Made by a program: the position numbers and the translations under genes
Notes under the pieces: generated by a model
What the model was told of the DNA's origin: nothing
Database searches by the model: none
The model's input: only the letters and a program-made list of their open reading frames with translations
Assembly (NCBI RefSeq): GCF_019583405.1
Contig: NZ_SZUU01000004.1
Coordinates: 474,630 to 538,629 of the forward strand
Reading direction: 5' to 3'
DNA length: 64,000 nt
Origin: Bacteroides fragilis
GTDB taxonomy: Bacteria; Bacteroidota; Bacteroidia; Bacteroidales; Bacteroidaceae
Shown here: positions 36,766 to 46,023 of the stretch, piece by piece
Layout: the number at the start of each line of letters is the position of its first letter
Numbering within the stretch: the first letter of the stretch is position 1

Positions 36766-38715
36766 ATGAAAAAACAATTACTGCTACTATTAATTTTCAG
36801 TATTTCTTTGTATGTCCAGGGACAGAACATACACAAGCTGGCTTCGCCGGATGGGAATATTCAGATTTCAGTGAATCTTTCAGATAAAATCTACTACGAT
36901 GTCATCTGCCGGAATGAGACATTGTTAAAGCAGTGTCACCTTGCAATGGAAATCGGTGACCAGAGATTGGGAACGAATCCTAAATTCACTAAAGTAAGCC
37001 ATAAGAATATAGACGAGTCTTTAAAGCCTGTTATTCCATTGAAATTTTCGTCTGTAAGTAACCGGTACAACCAACTTCTTCTAGACTTCAAAGGAGGGTA
37101 TTCCGTAGAGTTTCGTGCCTTTAATGATGGAATTGCCTACCGTTTTATAACCAATAAAAAAGGAATGATCAATGTGAAGAATGAGACCCTGCAAGTGAAC
37201 TTCCCTGATAATTATCTGCTACACATGCAACAGTCCGGAAGTTTTAAAACGGCTTATGAAGAAGAATACACCCATTTGTATAGCAAAGAATGGAAATCAT
37301 CTGCCTCAATGGCTTTATTGCCAATTCTGATTGATACTCAAAAAGGAAGTAAGATATTAATCAGTGAAACATCACTAACCGATTATCCGGCTGTTTTTCT
37401 GAAAAGTAATGGCAGCAATGGTATGGTTTCTGTATTTCCTAAAGTACCTCTTGAATTTGGAGAAGACGGTGATCGGAGTGTTAAAATACTGAAGGAAGCC
37501 GACTATATAGCACAAACCAGTGGAAAGCGTAATTTTCCTTGGCGCTATTTTGTCATTAGTACAGATGATGGTCAACTCATTGAAAACACGATGTCTTATA
37601 GATTGGCCGAAAAGAACATATTGGAAGATACTTCCTGGATTAAGCCCGGATTGGCAAGCTGGGAATGGTGGAACGGTGCTACTCCCTACGGACCGGATGT
37701 TAATTTTGTAGCAGGCTGCAATCTCGATACTTACAAATATTTTATTGATTTTGCCGCTAATTACGGTATATCATATATTGTTATGGACGAAGGCTGGGCT
37801 ATGAGTACCCGTGATCCCTATACACCAAATCCTGCGGTAGATGTGCATGAACTCATCCGCTATGGCAAAGAAAAAAATGTAGGTATTGTGCTCTGGTTGA
37901 CATGGCTCACTGTAGAAAACAATTTCGGGCTGTTTGAGACTTTCGAGAAATGGGGTGTAATAGGAGTCAAAATCGACTTTATGGATAGAAGTGACCAGTG
38001 GATGGTGAACTATTATGAAAGAGTAGCCCGAGAGGCTGCCAAGCACCATCTGTTTGTCGATTTCCACGGGGCATTTAAGCCTGCCGGATTGGAATATAAA
38101 TATCCGAATGTATTGTCTTATGAAGGCGTAAGAGGAATGGAACAAATGGGGGGATGCCGACCGGACAACAGCATATATCTGCCTTTTATGAGAAATGCGG
38201 TTGGTGCAATGGACTATACGCCGGGTGCCATGCTTAGCATGCAACCGGAAATTTATTGTTCCGAACGCCCTAATTCAGCCAGTATAGGTACACGAGCTTA
38301 CCAAATGGCTTTATTTGTCATTTTCGAAAGTGGGTTGCAGATGATGGCGGACAATCCTACACTTTACTATCGCAATGACGAATGTACCCGATATATTACT
38401 CAAGTCCCGCAGACATGGGATGAAACCATTGCTTTGAAAGCTAAGGCTGGGGAATATGTGATTGTGGCAAAACGTAAAGGAGATAAGTGGTATATCGGTG
38501 GCATGACTAACAACCGACAGCAAGAGAGAACCTTTGAATTGGATTTTGACTTCCTGAAAGAAGGGCAATCTTATCGGATGACTTCTTTTGAGGATGGGGT
38601 TAATGCTAACCGACAAGCTATGGATTACAGAAAAAAAGAATATACTCTTAAAAAAGGAGATAAAATAATAGTGCGTCTGGCACGTAACGGAGGATTTGCC
38701 TCTGTTATTGAGTAA
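36766..38715 (+). CDS. GH97-family alpha-glycosidase (retaining, alpha-galactosidase-like type)
   Basis: 649 residues with a signal peptide (about 1-20). N-terminal beta-sandwich (KLASPDGNIQISVNLSDKIYY), central barrel (WEWWNGATPYGPDVN, YIVMDEGWA), C-terminal beta domain. GVKIDFMDR places an Asp (404) where retaining GH97 enzymes, such as the B. thetaiotaomicron alpha-galactosidase, have their nucleophile; inverting SusB-type enzymes use Glu residues instead. So release of alpha-linked galactose or a related sugar by retention is likely. Shares its promoter region with the esterase. Confidence 0.88.
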   Translation: MKKQLLLLLIFSISLYVQGQNIHKLASPDGNIQISVNLSDKIYYDVICRNETLLKQCHLAMEIGDQRLGTNPKFTKVSHKNIDESLKPVIPLKFSSVSNRYNQLLLDFKGGYSVEFRAFNDGIAYRFITNKKGMINVKNETLQVNFPDNYLLHMQQSGSFKTAYEEEYTHLYSKEWKSSASMALLPILIDTQKGSKILISETSLTDYPAVFLKSNGSNGMVSVFPKVPLEFGEDGDRSVKILKEADYIAQTSGKRNFPWRYFVISTDDGQLIENTMSYRLAEKNILEDTSWIKPGLASWEWWNGATPYGPDVNFVAGCNLDTYKYFIDFAANYGISYIVMDEGWAMSTRDPYTPNPAVDVHELIRYGKEKNVGIVLWLTWLTVENNFGLFETFEKWGVIGVKIDFMDRSDQWMVNYYERVAREAAKHHLFVDFHGAFKPAGLEYKYPNVLSYEGVRGMEQMGGCRPDNSIYLPFMRNAVGAMDYTPGAMLSMQPEIYCSERPNSASIGTRAYQMALFVIFESGLQMMADNPTLYYRNDECTRYITQVPQTWDETIALKAKAGEYVIVAKRKGDKWYIGGMTNNRQQERTFELDFDFLKEGQSYRMTSFEDGVNANRQAMDYRKKEYTLKKGDKIIVRLARNGGFASVIE

Positions 38716-38734
38716 TAATTCTATCTCGATCTTT

Positions 38735-38819
38735 TATCCGATCCGGACTGGCTGCATCATTTCTCTCCTTTCATGTTGCTTTGCAGGGAGAAGTAATGGA
38801 GCAAGTTCGGATTCGGATA
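38735..38819 (+). terminator. Nested hairpin after GH97, possible terminator
   Basis: TATCCGATCCGGACT (38735-38749) pairs with AGTTCGGATTCGGATA (38804-38819); inside, TTCTCTCC pairs with GGGAGAA. It lies 20 bp after the GH97 stop and is followed by CTATTTTG. Confidence 0.45.
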
Positions 38820-38896
38820 CTATTTTGATAGAAATGGCAATCTCTTTGAGAGAAAACATTTATCATGCACTTGAGAATTATTTATCCGGCATGTAT

Positions 38897-38904
38897 TATC
38901 TTTG
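38897..38904 (+). promoter_or_regulatory. -7 box (TATCTTTG) for the hybrid two-component regulator
   Basis: TATCTTTG, 28 bp upstream of the start codon. No ATGTCAT motif lies at the PUL-operator distance, so the regulator does not appear to control itself through that site. Confidence 0.6.
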
Positions 38905-38932
38905 TGAACCTAACTAATGCATTATATCTAAC

Positions 38933-41900
38933 ATGAAATACATTTATCGAACATACTTGTTACTACTGTATTTTCTTTGCTTACTATTTTGCCTGCCTTT
39001 GGAGGTTCATGCATACAGTTTGAGACAATTTTCTAATAGAAATGGACTTTCAAATAGTGCTATTCTCTCTCTTTATCAAGATGATCGGGGCATCATTTGG
39101 ATTGGTTCTTGCGATGGACTGAATATCTTTGATGGAACCGACATACATTTGTATACCCCAATAAACTCTTCCAAAACCCTACTTTCCGGAAACTTGATAA
39201 ATCAAATCATTGAATCAGAGAAGGACATATTATGGGTACAGACTAATTATGGATTGAATCGTTTAGATACCAAGCAACAGACCAGTCAGAGTTTCACTGA
39301 ATTCAAAGGGCAATACTTCATGGCTAACAATAAAGATGACATGCTTTTCATTCTGAAAGATGATGGCTATCTTTATTATTATCAACGAGAAGCACAATCT
39401 TTCAGGCGATTGGAAATTCCCAATCTTGAATTTAGTCATGTACTCTCTATGACTGTAGATTCGAACGATATTTTATGGATATTTACCTCCAATGAAGAGA
39501 CTCAAAGTTATCGTATTGAGAATACAAAACAGGGAGTAACATTAACCCGTAAGAATCTTTTTACGCATTCGTGTAAATTATATCATGCCTTTTCCGAGAA
39601 AGATATGGCCTACTTTATTGACGAAACCTACGCTCTTTACGAATATGATTTTAATAACCGGCAAGCATATTATATAGCCGATCTGAAAGGTCAGATTGAA
39701 GTGCATGGGGAAGTATCTTCCATCATCAAGCAAAAAAACGATTACTACATCGGTTTCAAAAACAGTGGTCTCATTGTTCTAAAATATATGTCCTCTCAAA
39801 AGATGAAATATCAGATACAGAAAACAGAAATACATTCCGGTATTTTCTGTCTGATGAAAGATAAATTTCAAGATATTGTATGGATAGGAACAGACGGACA
39901 AGGTGTATACATGTATTATAATGACACCTTTTCTATTACCAATACTCTTTTAGACACTCCTGTATATCAAATAAGTAATCCGGTTAGGGCTCTTTACTAC
40001 GATCAGGAGCAAACGCTTTGGATAGGAACCAAAGGAAGTGGGATACTCCGCATTAAAAAGTATACTCCGGATAACAGTATGCCTATGTCGTCTGATCGGA
40101 TTACACCATATAATAGTGCGCTGGCAGATAATTCCGTCTATTGTTTTGCTCCCGGATGCAAAGATAAATTGTGGATCGGAACCGAAAATGGAATTAATTA
40201 TTATTCGTACTTAAGCAGGCAATTAAAAGAACTGCCTATCATTGCCAATGGAGAAAAAGTGAAGTATGTGCATTCTATAAAACAACCGAATGATACGACC
40301 TTATGGGTATCTACGGTAGGTGAAGGCATTGTAAAAGTTATCTTTGATGCTTCTACTGCTACTCCTACTGTAAAATCTGCTTCCCGTACTGTTATTGATA
40401 ACGGGCGTATGGCTTCGAACTATTTCTTTACTTCTTACCAGGAAAACGACTCCATACTTTGGTTTGGTAATCGTGGTTGCGGTGCATACCGCATGAATGT
40501 AGAGACAGGGGAAATGATTCCGCATCGTTTTGACAGTATTGTAAGCAGTCAGACAGCTAACGACATTTTTGCTATTTACAAAAACGCAAAAGGTTATTGG
40601 TTAGGAACTAGCTCGGGGTTATTGCATCTTGAACAAGATGATTCCTTATATACGAAAGCGGACTTATTTTTAAATAACACTGTACACGGAGTTTTAGAGG
40701 ACCACCAAGGCGATCTTTGGTTGAGTACCAACCAGGGATTGATACGCTTCAACCCCGAGACTCGTACAGGGCAAACCTATAACAGTGGAAATGGATTGGA
40801 AATCACCGAGTTCAGTGATGGTGCTTTCTATAAAGATGTCGTTTCGGAAACACTGTTTTTTGGAGGTACAAATGGTTTTATTTCCATTCAGACAAATGAC
40901 TGTATCACCGAAGAGTATATGCCGCAAATCGCCCTGAAAGGACTGTCTATCTTTGGCAAAGAACACAATATTCATAAGTTTCTTTATGAAAAGGAGGGTA
41001 AAACAATCCTTCAACTGGATTACAGTCAAAACTTCTTTCAGCTAAATTTTATGGCTATTGATTACATCAATGGCAACAACTATTCTTTTTATTATAAGCT
41101 TGAAGAAATGAGCAACCAATGGATAGAAAACGGAATATCCACCAGCGCTATTTTCTCTAATCTTGCTCCGGGTGAATATTCTTTATTAGTAAAATACAAA
41201 AACAATATAAACGGGCAAGAAAGCCAAACACAATCCGTCATTATCCATATCACTCCGCCGTGGTATCTCAGTCCGCTGGCCTATATGGTATATTTCATTC
41301 TATTTGCACTGTTGTGCACTGCAGGGATATATAGGCTCATTTATATATACCGTCGCAAACAACACCGTATGTTGGACAAGATGAACCGAGAGAAGAAAGA
41401 AGAAATCTACGAATCAAAATTGCGTTTTTTCACTAATATCACTCATGAATTCTGTACGCCACTGACCTTGATTTATGGTCCTTGTGAGAAGATACTTGCC
41501 AATCCGGAGATTGACGCATACACTCAGAAGTATGCAAAGATGATACAACAAAATACTGAAAAACTGAATAATCTGATTTTAGAGTTACTTGAATTTCGCA
41601 GATTGGAAACCGGCAATAAAGTACTTTCTATTCAACAGTTATCCGTGTCGGAAAAGGTTAGAAGCATAGCGGAATCTTTCGAAGAACTGGCTGAAAATAA
41701 AGAAATGAATTATCAGTTGCATATTTCTCCGGACATTGAATGGAATACGGATATCAGTTGCTTTAATAAGATTGTCAGCAATTTAATATCCAACGCTTTT
41801 AAGTACACGCCTGACAAAGGAATTATCACAATAGAGTTGAAAGTGGAAAACCAGTCGTTAATTTTTTGTATATCCAATTCTGGAAAAGGGATAGCCAAAG

Positions 41901-43000
41901 AAAATTTATCCAAAATATTCGATCGTTATAAAATATTGGATTCTGTTGAGATGAACGGTAAGAATTCTCGTACAGGACTTGGATTAGCTATTTGTAAGAG
42001 CATGATTACGCAGTTGAATGGGGAAATCAGCGTAAATAGTGTTCTCTATGAAATGACAACATTCACCGTTACCTTGCCCAATCTTCCCATAACTGAACGG
42101 GAAACTACACAAACTACTTATGAAACCGGACTATTACATACGGCTACGGAGGAACCTATTGTTTTAGAAAAGACTGCCATAGAGTTTGATACGGGTAAAC
42201 GGACCATCATGGTTATTGATGATGATAATTCCATGTTATGGTTCGTTTCAGAACTTTTTGCAGACAAATACAATGTGTGCTCTTTTGATAATGCAAAAGA
42301 TGCATTGAGCAGTCTGGAGCAGAAGCAACCCGACTTAATTATTTCAGACGTCATGATGCCCGGTATCGATGGACTGTCGTTTGCTCAGAAGATAAAGCAA
42401 CACAAATTATGGAGTCACATTCCACTGATCCTCCTTTCCGCCCTACATCACGAAGACGATCAGGTAAAGGGCATCGAGTCAGGAGCAGAAGCCTATGTTA
42501 CCAAACCTTTTAACGTGAAGTATCTGGAGAAAATCGTTTATCGTCTCATCAAACGGGAGGCAGACTTGAAAGAATATTATAGCTCTATTTTCAGTTCCTT
42601 CACTATGGAACATGGCAATTGTATACATAAAGAAGATCAGGAGTTCCTGGATAAAATGCTCGAGATTATAGAGAAGAATATTGCAAATCCCGATTTACAA
42701 GTGGAATTGCTAAGTAGTGAGATGGGGTATAGTACCCGCCAGTTCTACCGGAAACTAAAACCGATAACTGAACAGTCTCCTGCTGATATCATTAAGGAAT
42801 ACCGTCTAACAATGGCAGAACGACTGTTAATAGCCAAGAATCTTACTATTGAAGAGATTATGGACCAGACCGGATTCAACAACCGCGGAACATTCTATAA
42901 ACTGTTCTCGAAAAGGTATGGCATGCCTCCGCGACAGTATAGAGAGCAACAAAAGGAAAATGTAAAGAAGGAGAAGATATCGGGCATATCAGACGAATAG
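38933..43000 (+). CDS. Hybrid two-component system sensor/regulator (HTCS) of the PUL
   Basis: 1355 residues. Signal peptide (about 1-27); two seven-bladed propellers built of Reg_prop repeats (about 35-690; DDRGIIWIGSCDGLNIFDG is typical); Y_Y_Y domain (about 700-770); one membrane helix (about 782-803); HisKA with FFTNITHEFCTPLTL (His838); HATPase (NLISNAFKYTP); receiver with ISDVMMPGIDG (Asp1139); AraC-type HTH at the C-terminus (about 1245-1345). It senses an oligosaccharide in the periplasm and activates the PUL. All motifs are intact although the locus has lost SusC and GH76. Confidence 0.95.
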   Translation: MKYIYRTYLLLLYFLCLLFCLPLEVHAYSLRQFSNRNGLSNSAILSLYQDDRGIIWIGSCDGLNIFDGTDIHLYTPINSSKTLLSGNLINQIIESEKDILWVQTNYGLNRLDTKQQTSQSFTEFKGQYFMANNKDDMLFILKDDGYLYYYQREAQSFRRLEIPNLEFSHVLSMTVDSNDILWIFTSNEETQSYRIENTKQGVTLTRKNLFTHSCKLYHAFSEKDMAYFIDETYALYEYDFNNRQAYYIADLKGQIEVHGEVSSIIKQKNDYYIGFKNSGLIVLKYMSSQKMKYQIQKTEIHSGIFCLMKDKFQDIVWIGTDGQGVYMYYNDTFSITNTLLDTPVYQISNPVRALYYDQEQTLWIGTKGSGILRIKKYTPDNSMPMSSDRITPYNSALADNSVYCFAPGCKDKLWIGTENGINYYSYLSRQLKELPIIANGEKVKYVHSIKQPNDTTLWVSTVGEGIVKVIFDASTATPTVKSASRTVIDNGRMASNYFFTSYQENDSILWFGNRGCGAYRMNVETGEMIPHRFDSIVSSQTANDIFAIYKNAKGYWLGTSSGLLHLEQDDSLYTKADLFLNNTVHGVLEDHQGDLWLSTNQGLIRFNPETRTGQTYNSGNGLEITEFSDGAFYKDVVSETLFFGGTNGFISIQTNDCITEEYMPQIALKGLSIFGKEHNIHKFLYEKEGKTILQLDYSQNFFQLNFMAIDYINGNNYSFYYKLEEMSNQWIENGISTSAIFSNLAPGEYSLLVKYKNNINGQESQTQSVIIHITPPWYLSPLAYMVYFILFALLCTAGIYRLIYIYRRKQHRMLDKMNREKKEEIYESKLRFFTNITHEFCTPLTLIYGPCEKILANPEIDAYTQKYAKMIQQNTEKLNNLILELLEFRRLETGNKVLSIQQLSVSEKVRSIAESFEELAENKEMNYQLHISPDIEWNTDISCFNKIVSNLISNAFKYTPDKGIITIELKVENQSLIFCISNSGKGIAKENLSKIFDRYKILDSVEMNGKNSRTGLGLAICKSMITQLNGEISVNSVLYEMTTFTVTLPNLPITERETTQTTYETGLLHTATEEPIVLEKTAIEFDTGKRTIMVIDDDNSMLWFVSELFADKYNVCSFDNAKDALSSLEQKQPDLIISDVMMPGIDGLSFAQKIKQHKLWSHIPLILLSALHHEDDQVKGIESGAEAYVTKPFNVKYLEKIVYRLIKREADLKEYYSSIFSSFTMEHGNCIHKEDQEFLDKMLEIIEKNIANPDLQVELLSSEMGYSTRQFYRKLKPITEQSPADIIKEYRLTMAERLLIAKNLTIEEIMDQTGFNNRGTFYKLFSKRYGMPPRQYREQQKENVKKEKISGISDE

Positions 43001-43033
43001 GGCGTCTGAAACTTGTATAACTTATTATTGGGG

Positions 43034-43873
43034 CTATACTGCATTATTCTTTCTGAAATTTGTGGGGCTGCAACCTCTGTATTTTTTTAATAGTTTATTT
43101 AAATGGCTTTCATCGGTGAAACCTAATTCTGCTACAATCTCACTGATTCTCATTTCACTATGCAATAATCTGTTTTCTACCAGTTTCAGTTTATAATTCA
43201 GTATGTACTGTTGCATTGTTTCGTTTGTGTGTTTTTTAAAGTAACGTCCCAAATAATTCTCTGAAATGCCGAAATGTTGACTGATAGCTTTCGTTTTGAT
43301 TTTCTCGGATTGATAAATGTAGGTCTGGATATATTGCAGTATACCGAGTGATTTCTCTTCGGAGCATTCATTTACTTGTTCAGGCAGAAACATGGCGATA
43401 TTGCGTGCAACGACTATTATTATGGTGTTTATCAGTTGCGTTATGATTTCTTTGCTATATAAGTTTCTATTGACGTATTCCCTGATGATGGCTTCAATCA
43501 TAGGTTTTACGAGTAGTTTGTCTGTTCGATTTCGTAAAATACAGCCAGGTTGGTGGTTGGCATGCTGTAAGATAAATTCTAATCGTTTTATGTTTTCTGT
43601 ACCGAAAACAGCGGAATGAATGTAGATATCATTGAACTTAATATTGATAAACTTAGTAGTGGAATGTATTTCAAATGAATGTGAGTCTCCGGGAGTTATC
43701 ATAAATAGGTGTCCGTCGTGATAAGAAAATTTATTATTGTTAATCCATTGGATACCTGTACCCGATAAGATGTAGACCAACTCAAAAAAAGTATGGTCGT
43801 GTTCTTTTAGCATTGACTCGTCAAACTCACTGAAACTAATCTCAAACGGTTGATGTAAGTTTTCTCTTTTCAT
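43034..43873 (-). CDS. AraC-family regulator with N-terminal cupin
   Basis: 279 residues. The N-terminal 160 residues form an AraC-type cupin (EHDHTFFELVYILSGTG, HLFMITPGDSHSFEI), likely binding a sugar or related ligand. The C-terminal 100 residues carry both helix-turn-helix motifs (KAISQHFGISENYLGRYFKK and ISEIVAELGFTDESHLNKLL). It converges on the HTCS gene and is divergent from the nitroreductase operon, which it may regulate. Its -7 box is TATATTTG at 43885-43878. Confidence 0.88.
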   Translation of the reverse strand: MKRENLHQPFEISFSEFDESMLKEHDHTFFELVYILSGTGIQWINNNKFSYHDGHLFMITPGDSHSFEIHSTTKFINIKFNDIYIHSAVFGTENIKRLEFILQHANHQPGCILRNRTDKLLVKPMIEAIIREYVNRNLYSKEIITQLINTIIIVVARNIAMFLPEQVNECSEEKSLGILQYIQTYIYQSEKIKTKAISQHFGISENYLGRYFKKHTNETMQQYILNYKLKLVENRLLHSEMRISEIVAELGFTDESHLNKLLKKYRGCSPTNFRKNNAV

Positions 43874-43877
43874 AAGA

Positions 43878-43885
43878 CAAATATA
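43878..43885 (-). promoter_or_regulatory. -7 box (TATATTTG) for the AraC gene
   Basis: TATATTTG on the minus strand, 4 bp upstream of the assigned start codon; the transcript would be nearly leaderless or start codon choice may be later. Confidence 0.45.
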
Positions 43886-43951
43886 GTCTAAAAAACGTAA
43901 TTTTACCGATATAACGAAAAGTAATACATAATAATAGACCTGAAAATGGTA

Positions 43952-43959
43952 TAACTTTG
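43952..43959 (+). promoter_or_regulatory. -7 box (TAACTTTG) for the nitroreductase operon
   Basis: TAACTTTG, 26 bp upstream of the nitroreductase start codon. Confidence 0.6.
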
Positions 43960-43985
43960 CTTTAAATATTAAAAATTGATAGGAT

Positions 43986-44495
43986 ATGAACTTTTTAGAA
44001 CTTACAAAAAAACGTTTCTCGGTAAGAAATTATAAGTCAGACAGGGTCGAACAGGATAAAATCGACTATATCATTGAATGTGCCCGTTTAGCTCCTTCTG
44101 CAGTTAATTATCAGCCTTGGCATTTCATGGTGGTGGTCAGTGAAGAACAAAAACAGAATTTACGGCAATGTTATAATAGAGAATGGTTCGCACGGGCACC
44201 GGTATACATTGTTGTTTGTGCCGATAAATCGATAGCATGGGTACGTAAATCCGATAACAAAAATCATGCGGATATCGATGCTGCTATTGCTACAGAGCAT
44301 ATCTGTTTAGCCGCAGCCGAAATAGGGCTGGGAAGTTGTTGGGTGTGCAACTTTGATCCGGAATTGTTTAAAGCTAATTTCGGGTTGTCGTCCGAAAGAT
44401 ATCCGGTAGCTATTGTATCATTGGGATATATCCAAGAGCAACCTGATCACTTTACTACCCGAAAGGACAAGGATGAAATTGTTACTTTCTTATAA
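43986..44495 (+). CDS. Nitroreductase-family flavoprotein
   Basis: 169 residues, a short member of the FMN-dependent nitroreductase family. The opening LTKKRFSVRNYKSDRVEQDK holds the FMN-phosphate-binding Arg-x-Ser-x-Arg; ARLAPSAVNYQPWHFMVV and the C-terminal AAAEIGLGSCWVCNFD complete the FMN site. It would reduce nitro compounds, quinones or similar acceptors with NAD(P)H. First gene of a probable operon with an acetyltransferase (20 bp on) and a HAD phosphatase. Confidence 0.9.
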   Translation: MNFLELTKKRFSVRNYKSDRVEQDKIDYIIECARLAPSAVNYQPWHFMVVVSEEQKQNLRQCYNREWFARAPVYIVVCADKSIAWVRKSDNKNHADIDAAIATEHICLAAAEIGLGSCWVCNFDPELFKANFGLSSERYPVAIVSLGYIQEQPDHFTTRKDKDEIVTFL

Positions 44496-44515
44496 ATCCG
44501 CATGGGAGGGAACGA

Positions 44516-45139
44516 ATGAAAACAGAGATGGAGAAATGCTTGGCTGGTGAATGGTATGATTGCCATGCTCCGGTTTTTCTAGAACTAAAAGGAAAAACTC
44601 ACCGTTTGTTGATGAGATACAATTCACTGTCTTATGAACAAAAAGAAGAAAAATATGCGATTCTGAAAGAAATGTTCGGTAGTATCGGAACAGAGGTTTC
44701 CGTAGGACATTCTTTTCTCTGCGATTATGGATGTAATATTCATATTGGTGATAATGTTACGGTAAATATAGGCTGTGTGTTTGTCGATTGCAATAAGATT
44801 ACAGTTGGTAATAATGTACTGATTGCTCCTAATGTCCAGATTTATACGGCAACGCATCCCATTGATTTGAATGAACGGTTAACACCTGTTGAGGCACCGG
44901 AGGGAGTTCGATATGTCCGTCATACATTTGCCCTTCCAGTCACTGTTGAAGATGGTTGCTGGATCGGTGGTGGAGTTATTATATTGCCCGGGGTTACTAT
45001 TGGTAAGGGAAGTGTTATTGGTGCCGGAAGTGTTGTTACCACAAATGTTCCTGCAAACAGTCTGGCTGTTGGAAACCCATGTAGGGTGATTCGTCAAATC
45101 AATAAATCTGAAAATTATGATCCGGCTGGTAGCTTTTGA
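44516..45139 (+). CDS. Hexapeptide-repeat acetyltransferase (maltose/galactoside O-acetyltransferase type)
   Basis: 207 residues. N-terminal helical cap (EKCLAGEWYDCHAPVFLELK) followed by a left-handed beta-helix with repeated [LIV]-G-x4 units (IHIGDNVTVNIGC, ITVGNNVLIAPNVQI, VTIGKGSVIGAGSVVTTNVP). The family acetylates a sugar hydroxyl with acetyl-CoA; the catalytic His lies in TATHPIDL. Sugar unknown. A good GGGAGG ribosome site precedes the start. Its 3' end overlaps the HAD gene by 23 bp, indicating coupled translation. Confidence 0.9.
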   Translation: MKTEMEKCLAGEWYDCHAPVFLELKGKTHRLLMRYNSLSYEQKEEKYAILKEMFGSIGTEVSVGHSFLCDYGCNIHIGDNVTVNIGCVFVDCNKITVGNNVLIAPNVQIYTATHPIDLNERLTPVEAPEGVRYVRHTFALPVTVEDGCWIGGGVIILPGVTIGKGSVIGAGSVVTTNVPANSLAVGNPCRVIRQINKSENYDPAGSF

Positions 45140-45755
45140 TCTGGATGGTACGATAGGAGATACTATTCCGCTATGTTTAGCAGCATTCAGAGAGGCGACT
45201 ACTCCTTATGTAGATCATGAATTATCAGATGACGAGATAGCGCGGACCTTCGGATTAAATGAAGAAGGTATGATCAATCAAGTGGTTTCCGGTGATAGTC
45301 GGGAGAAGGCATTAAATGATTTCTATGTAATTTATGAAGAAATGCATGCCATTTTATGTCCCAAGCCATTTGAAGGGATGAAAACATTGATCGGGCAATT
45401 ACATGAAAGAAATGTAATAGTAGTTCTTATTACGGGGAAAGGTATAAGAAGTTGTGATATTACATTGAAACAATTTGGTATGGATGGGTGTTTTGACCGA
45501 ATAGAAACCGGCTCTTCTGAAAAGAACAGAAAATCAGAAGCAATGAAGGCCATATCATTATATTATGGCTTTAAGTCGAATGAAATGATATATGTAGGAG
45601 ATGCGGTTTCTGATATCGAGGCATGCAATTCCGTAAAGATACAGTGTTTGTCAGCGGCATGGGCTGCATCGACAGACTGTGAGCAGTTAGAAAAATATAA
45701 TTCAGGTTATGTCTTTAGTTCAGTTCGGTTATTACGGGATTTTCTACTTTGTTGA
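45117..45755 (+). CDS. HAD-superfamily phosphatase
   Basis: 212 residues with the four HAD motifs: FDLDGTIGDT (nucleophile Asp), VLITGKG (Thr), a Lys near KNRKSEAM, and YVGDAVSDIEAC (metal Asp pair). The helical cap of residues about 20-85 places it with phosphoglycolate-phosphatase-like enzymes of subfamily I. Substrate unknown; co-expression with a sugar acetyltransferase hints at a sugar phosphate, but that is inference. It is the last chromosomal gene before the tRNA-Phe island. Confidence 0.88.
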   Translation: MIRLVAFDLDGTIGDTIPLCLAAFREATTPYVDHELSDDEIARTFGLNEEGMINQVVSGDSREKALNDFYVIYEEMHAILCPKPFEGMKTLIGQLHERNVIVVLITGKGIRSCDITLKQFGMDGCFDRIETGSSEKNRKSEAMKAISLYYGFKSNEMIYVGDAVSDIEACNSVKIQCLSAAWAASTDCEQLEKYNSGYVFSSVRLLRDFLLC

Positions 45756-45807
45756 AGTACTAGTTTGAACCATAAAAAGGTTACTAATATAGTTTGTGGA
45801 GATAAAT

Positions 45808-45843
45808 AAAAAACGTTGCGAAAGATGATTCACAACGTTTTTT
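45808..45843. terminator. Hairpin beside the left att site, probably the original tRNA-Phe terminator
   Basis: AAAAAACGTTG and CAACGTTTTTT form a perfect 11-bp stem with a 14-nt loop. It lies 7 bp outside the left copy of the tRNA-Phe 3' end. Removing the island would put it directly downstream of tRNA-Phe on the minus strand; now it can serve the HAD gene from the other side. Confidence 0.8.
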
Positions 45844-45849
45844 ATTTTG

Positions 45850-45864
45850 AAGTGGTGCCACCAG
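45850..45864. repeat. Left attachment site (copy of tRNA-Phe 3' end)
   Basis: AAGTGGTGCCACCAG, identical to 57083-57097. The sequence beyond it does not continue as a tRNA, so this is an att duplication, not a tRNA gene. Confidence 0.88.
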
Positions 45865-46023
45865 CAAGAGAACTATTATCTTCTCTCTGCTGATTATCAC
45901 CGTTTTATAGTTTCTTCCATTTGGAAATCCACATGATTTAGCACACGATTATCTTTTATCGTTTTGCTCGCTATAAGAACGATTACGAAACAAATGTATA
46001 CATTTTATTGTAACTATTGCATA

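Noticed and set aside
45850..45864. Partial tRNA-Phe gene
   Set aside because: Only 15 bp match and the sequence then diverges; it is the att duplication.
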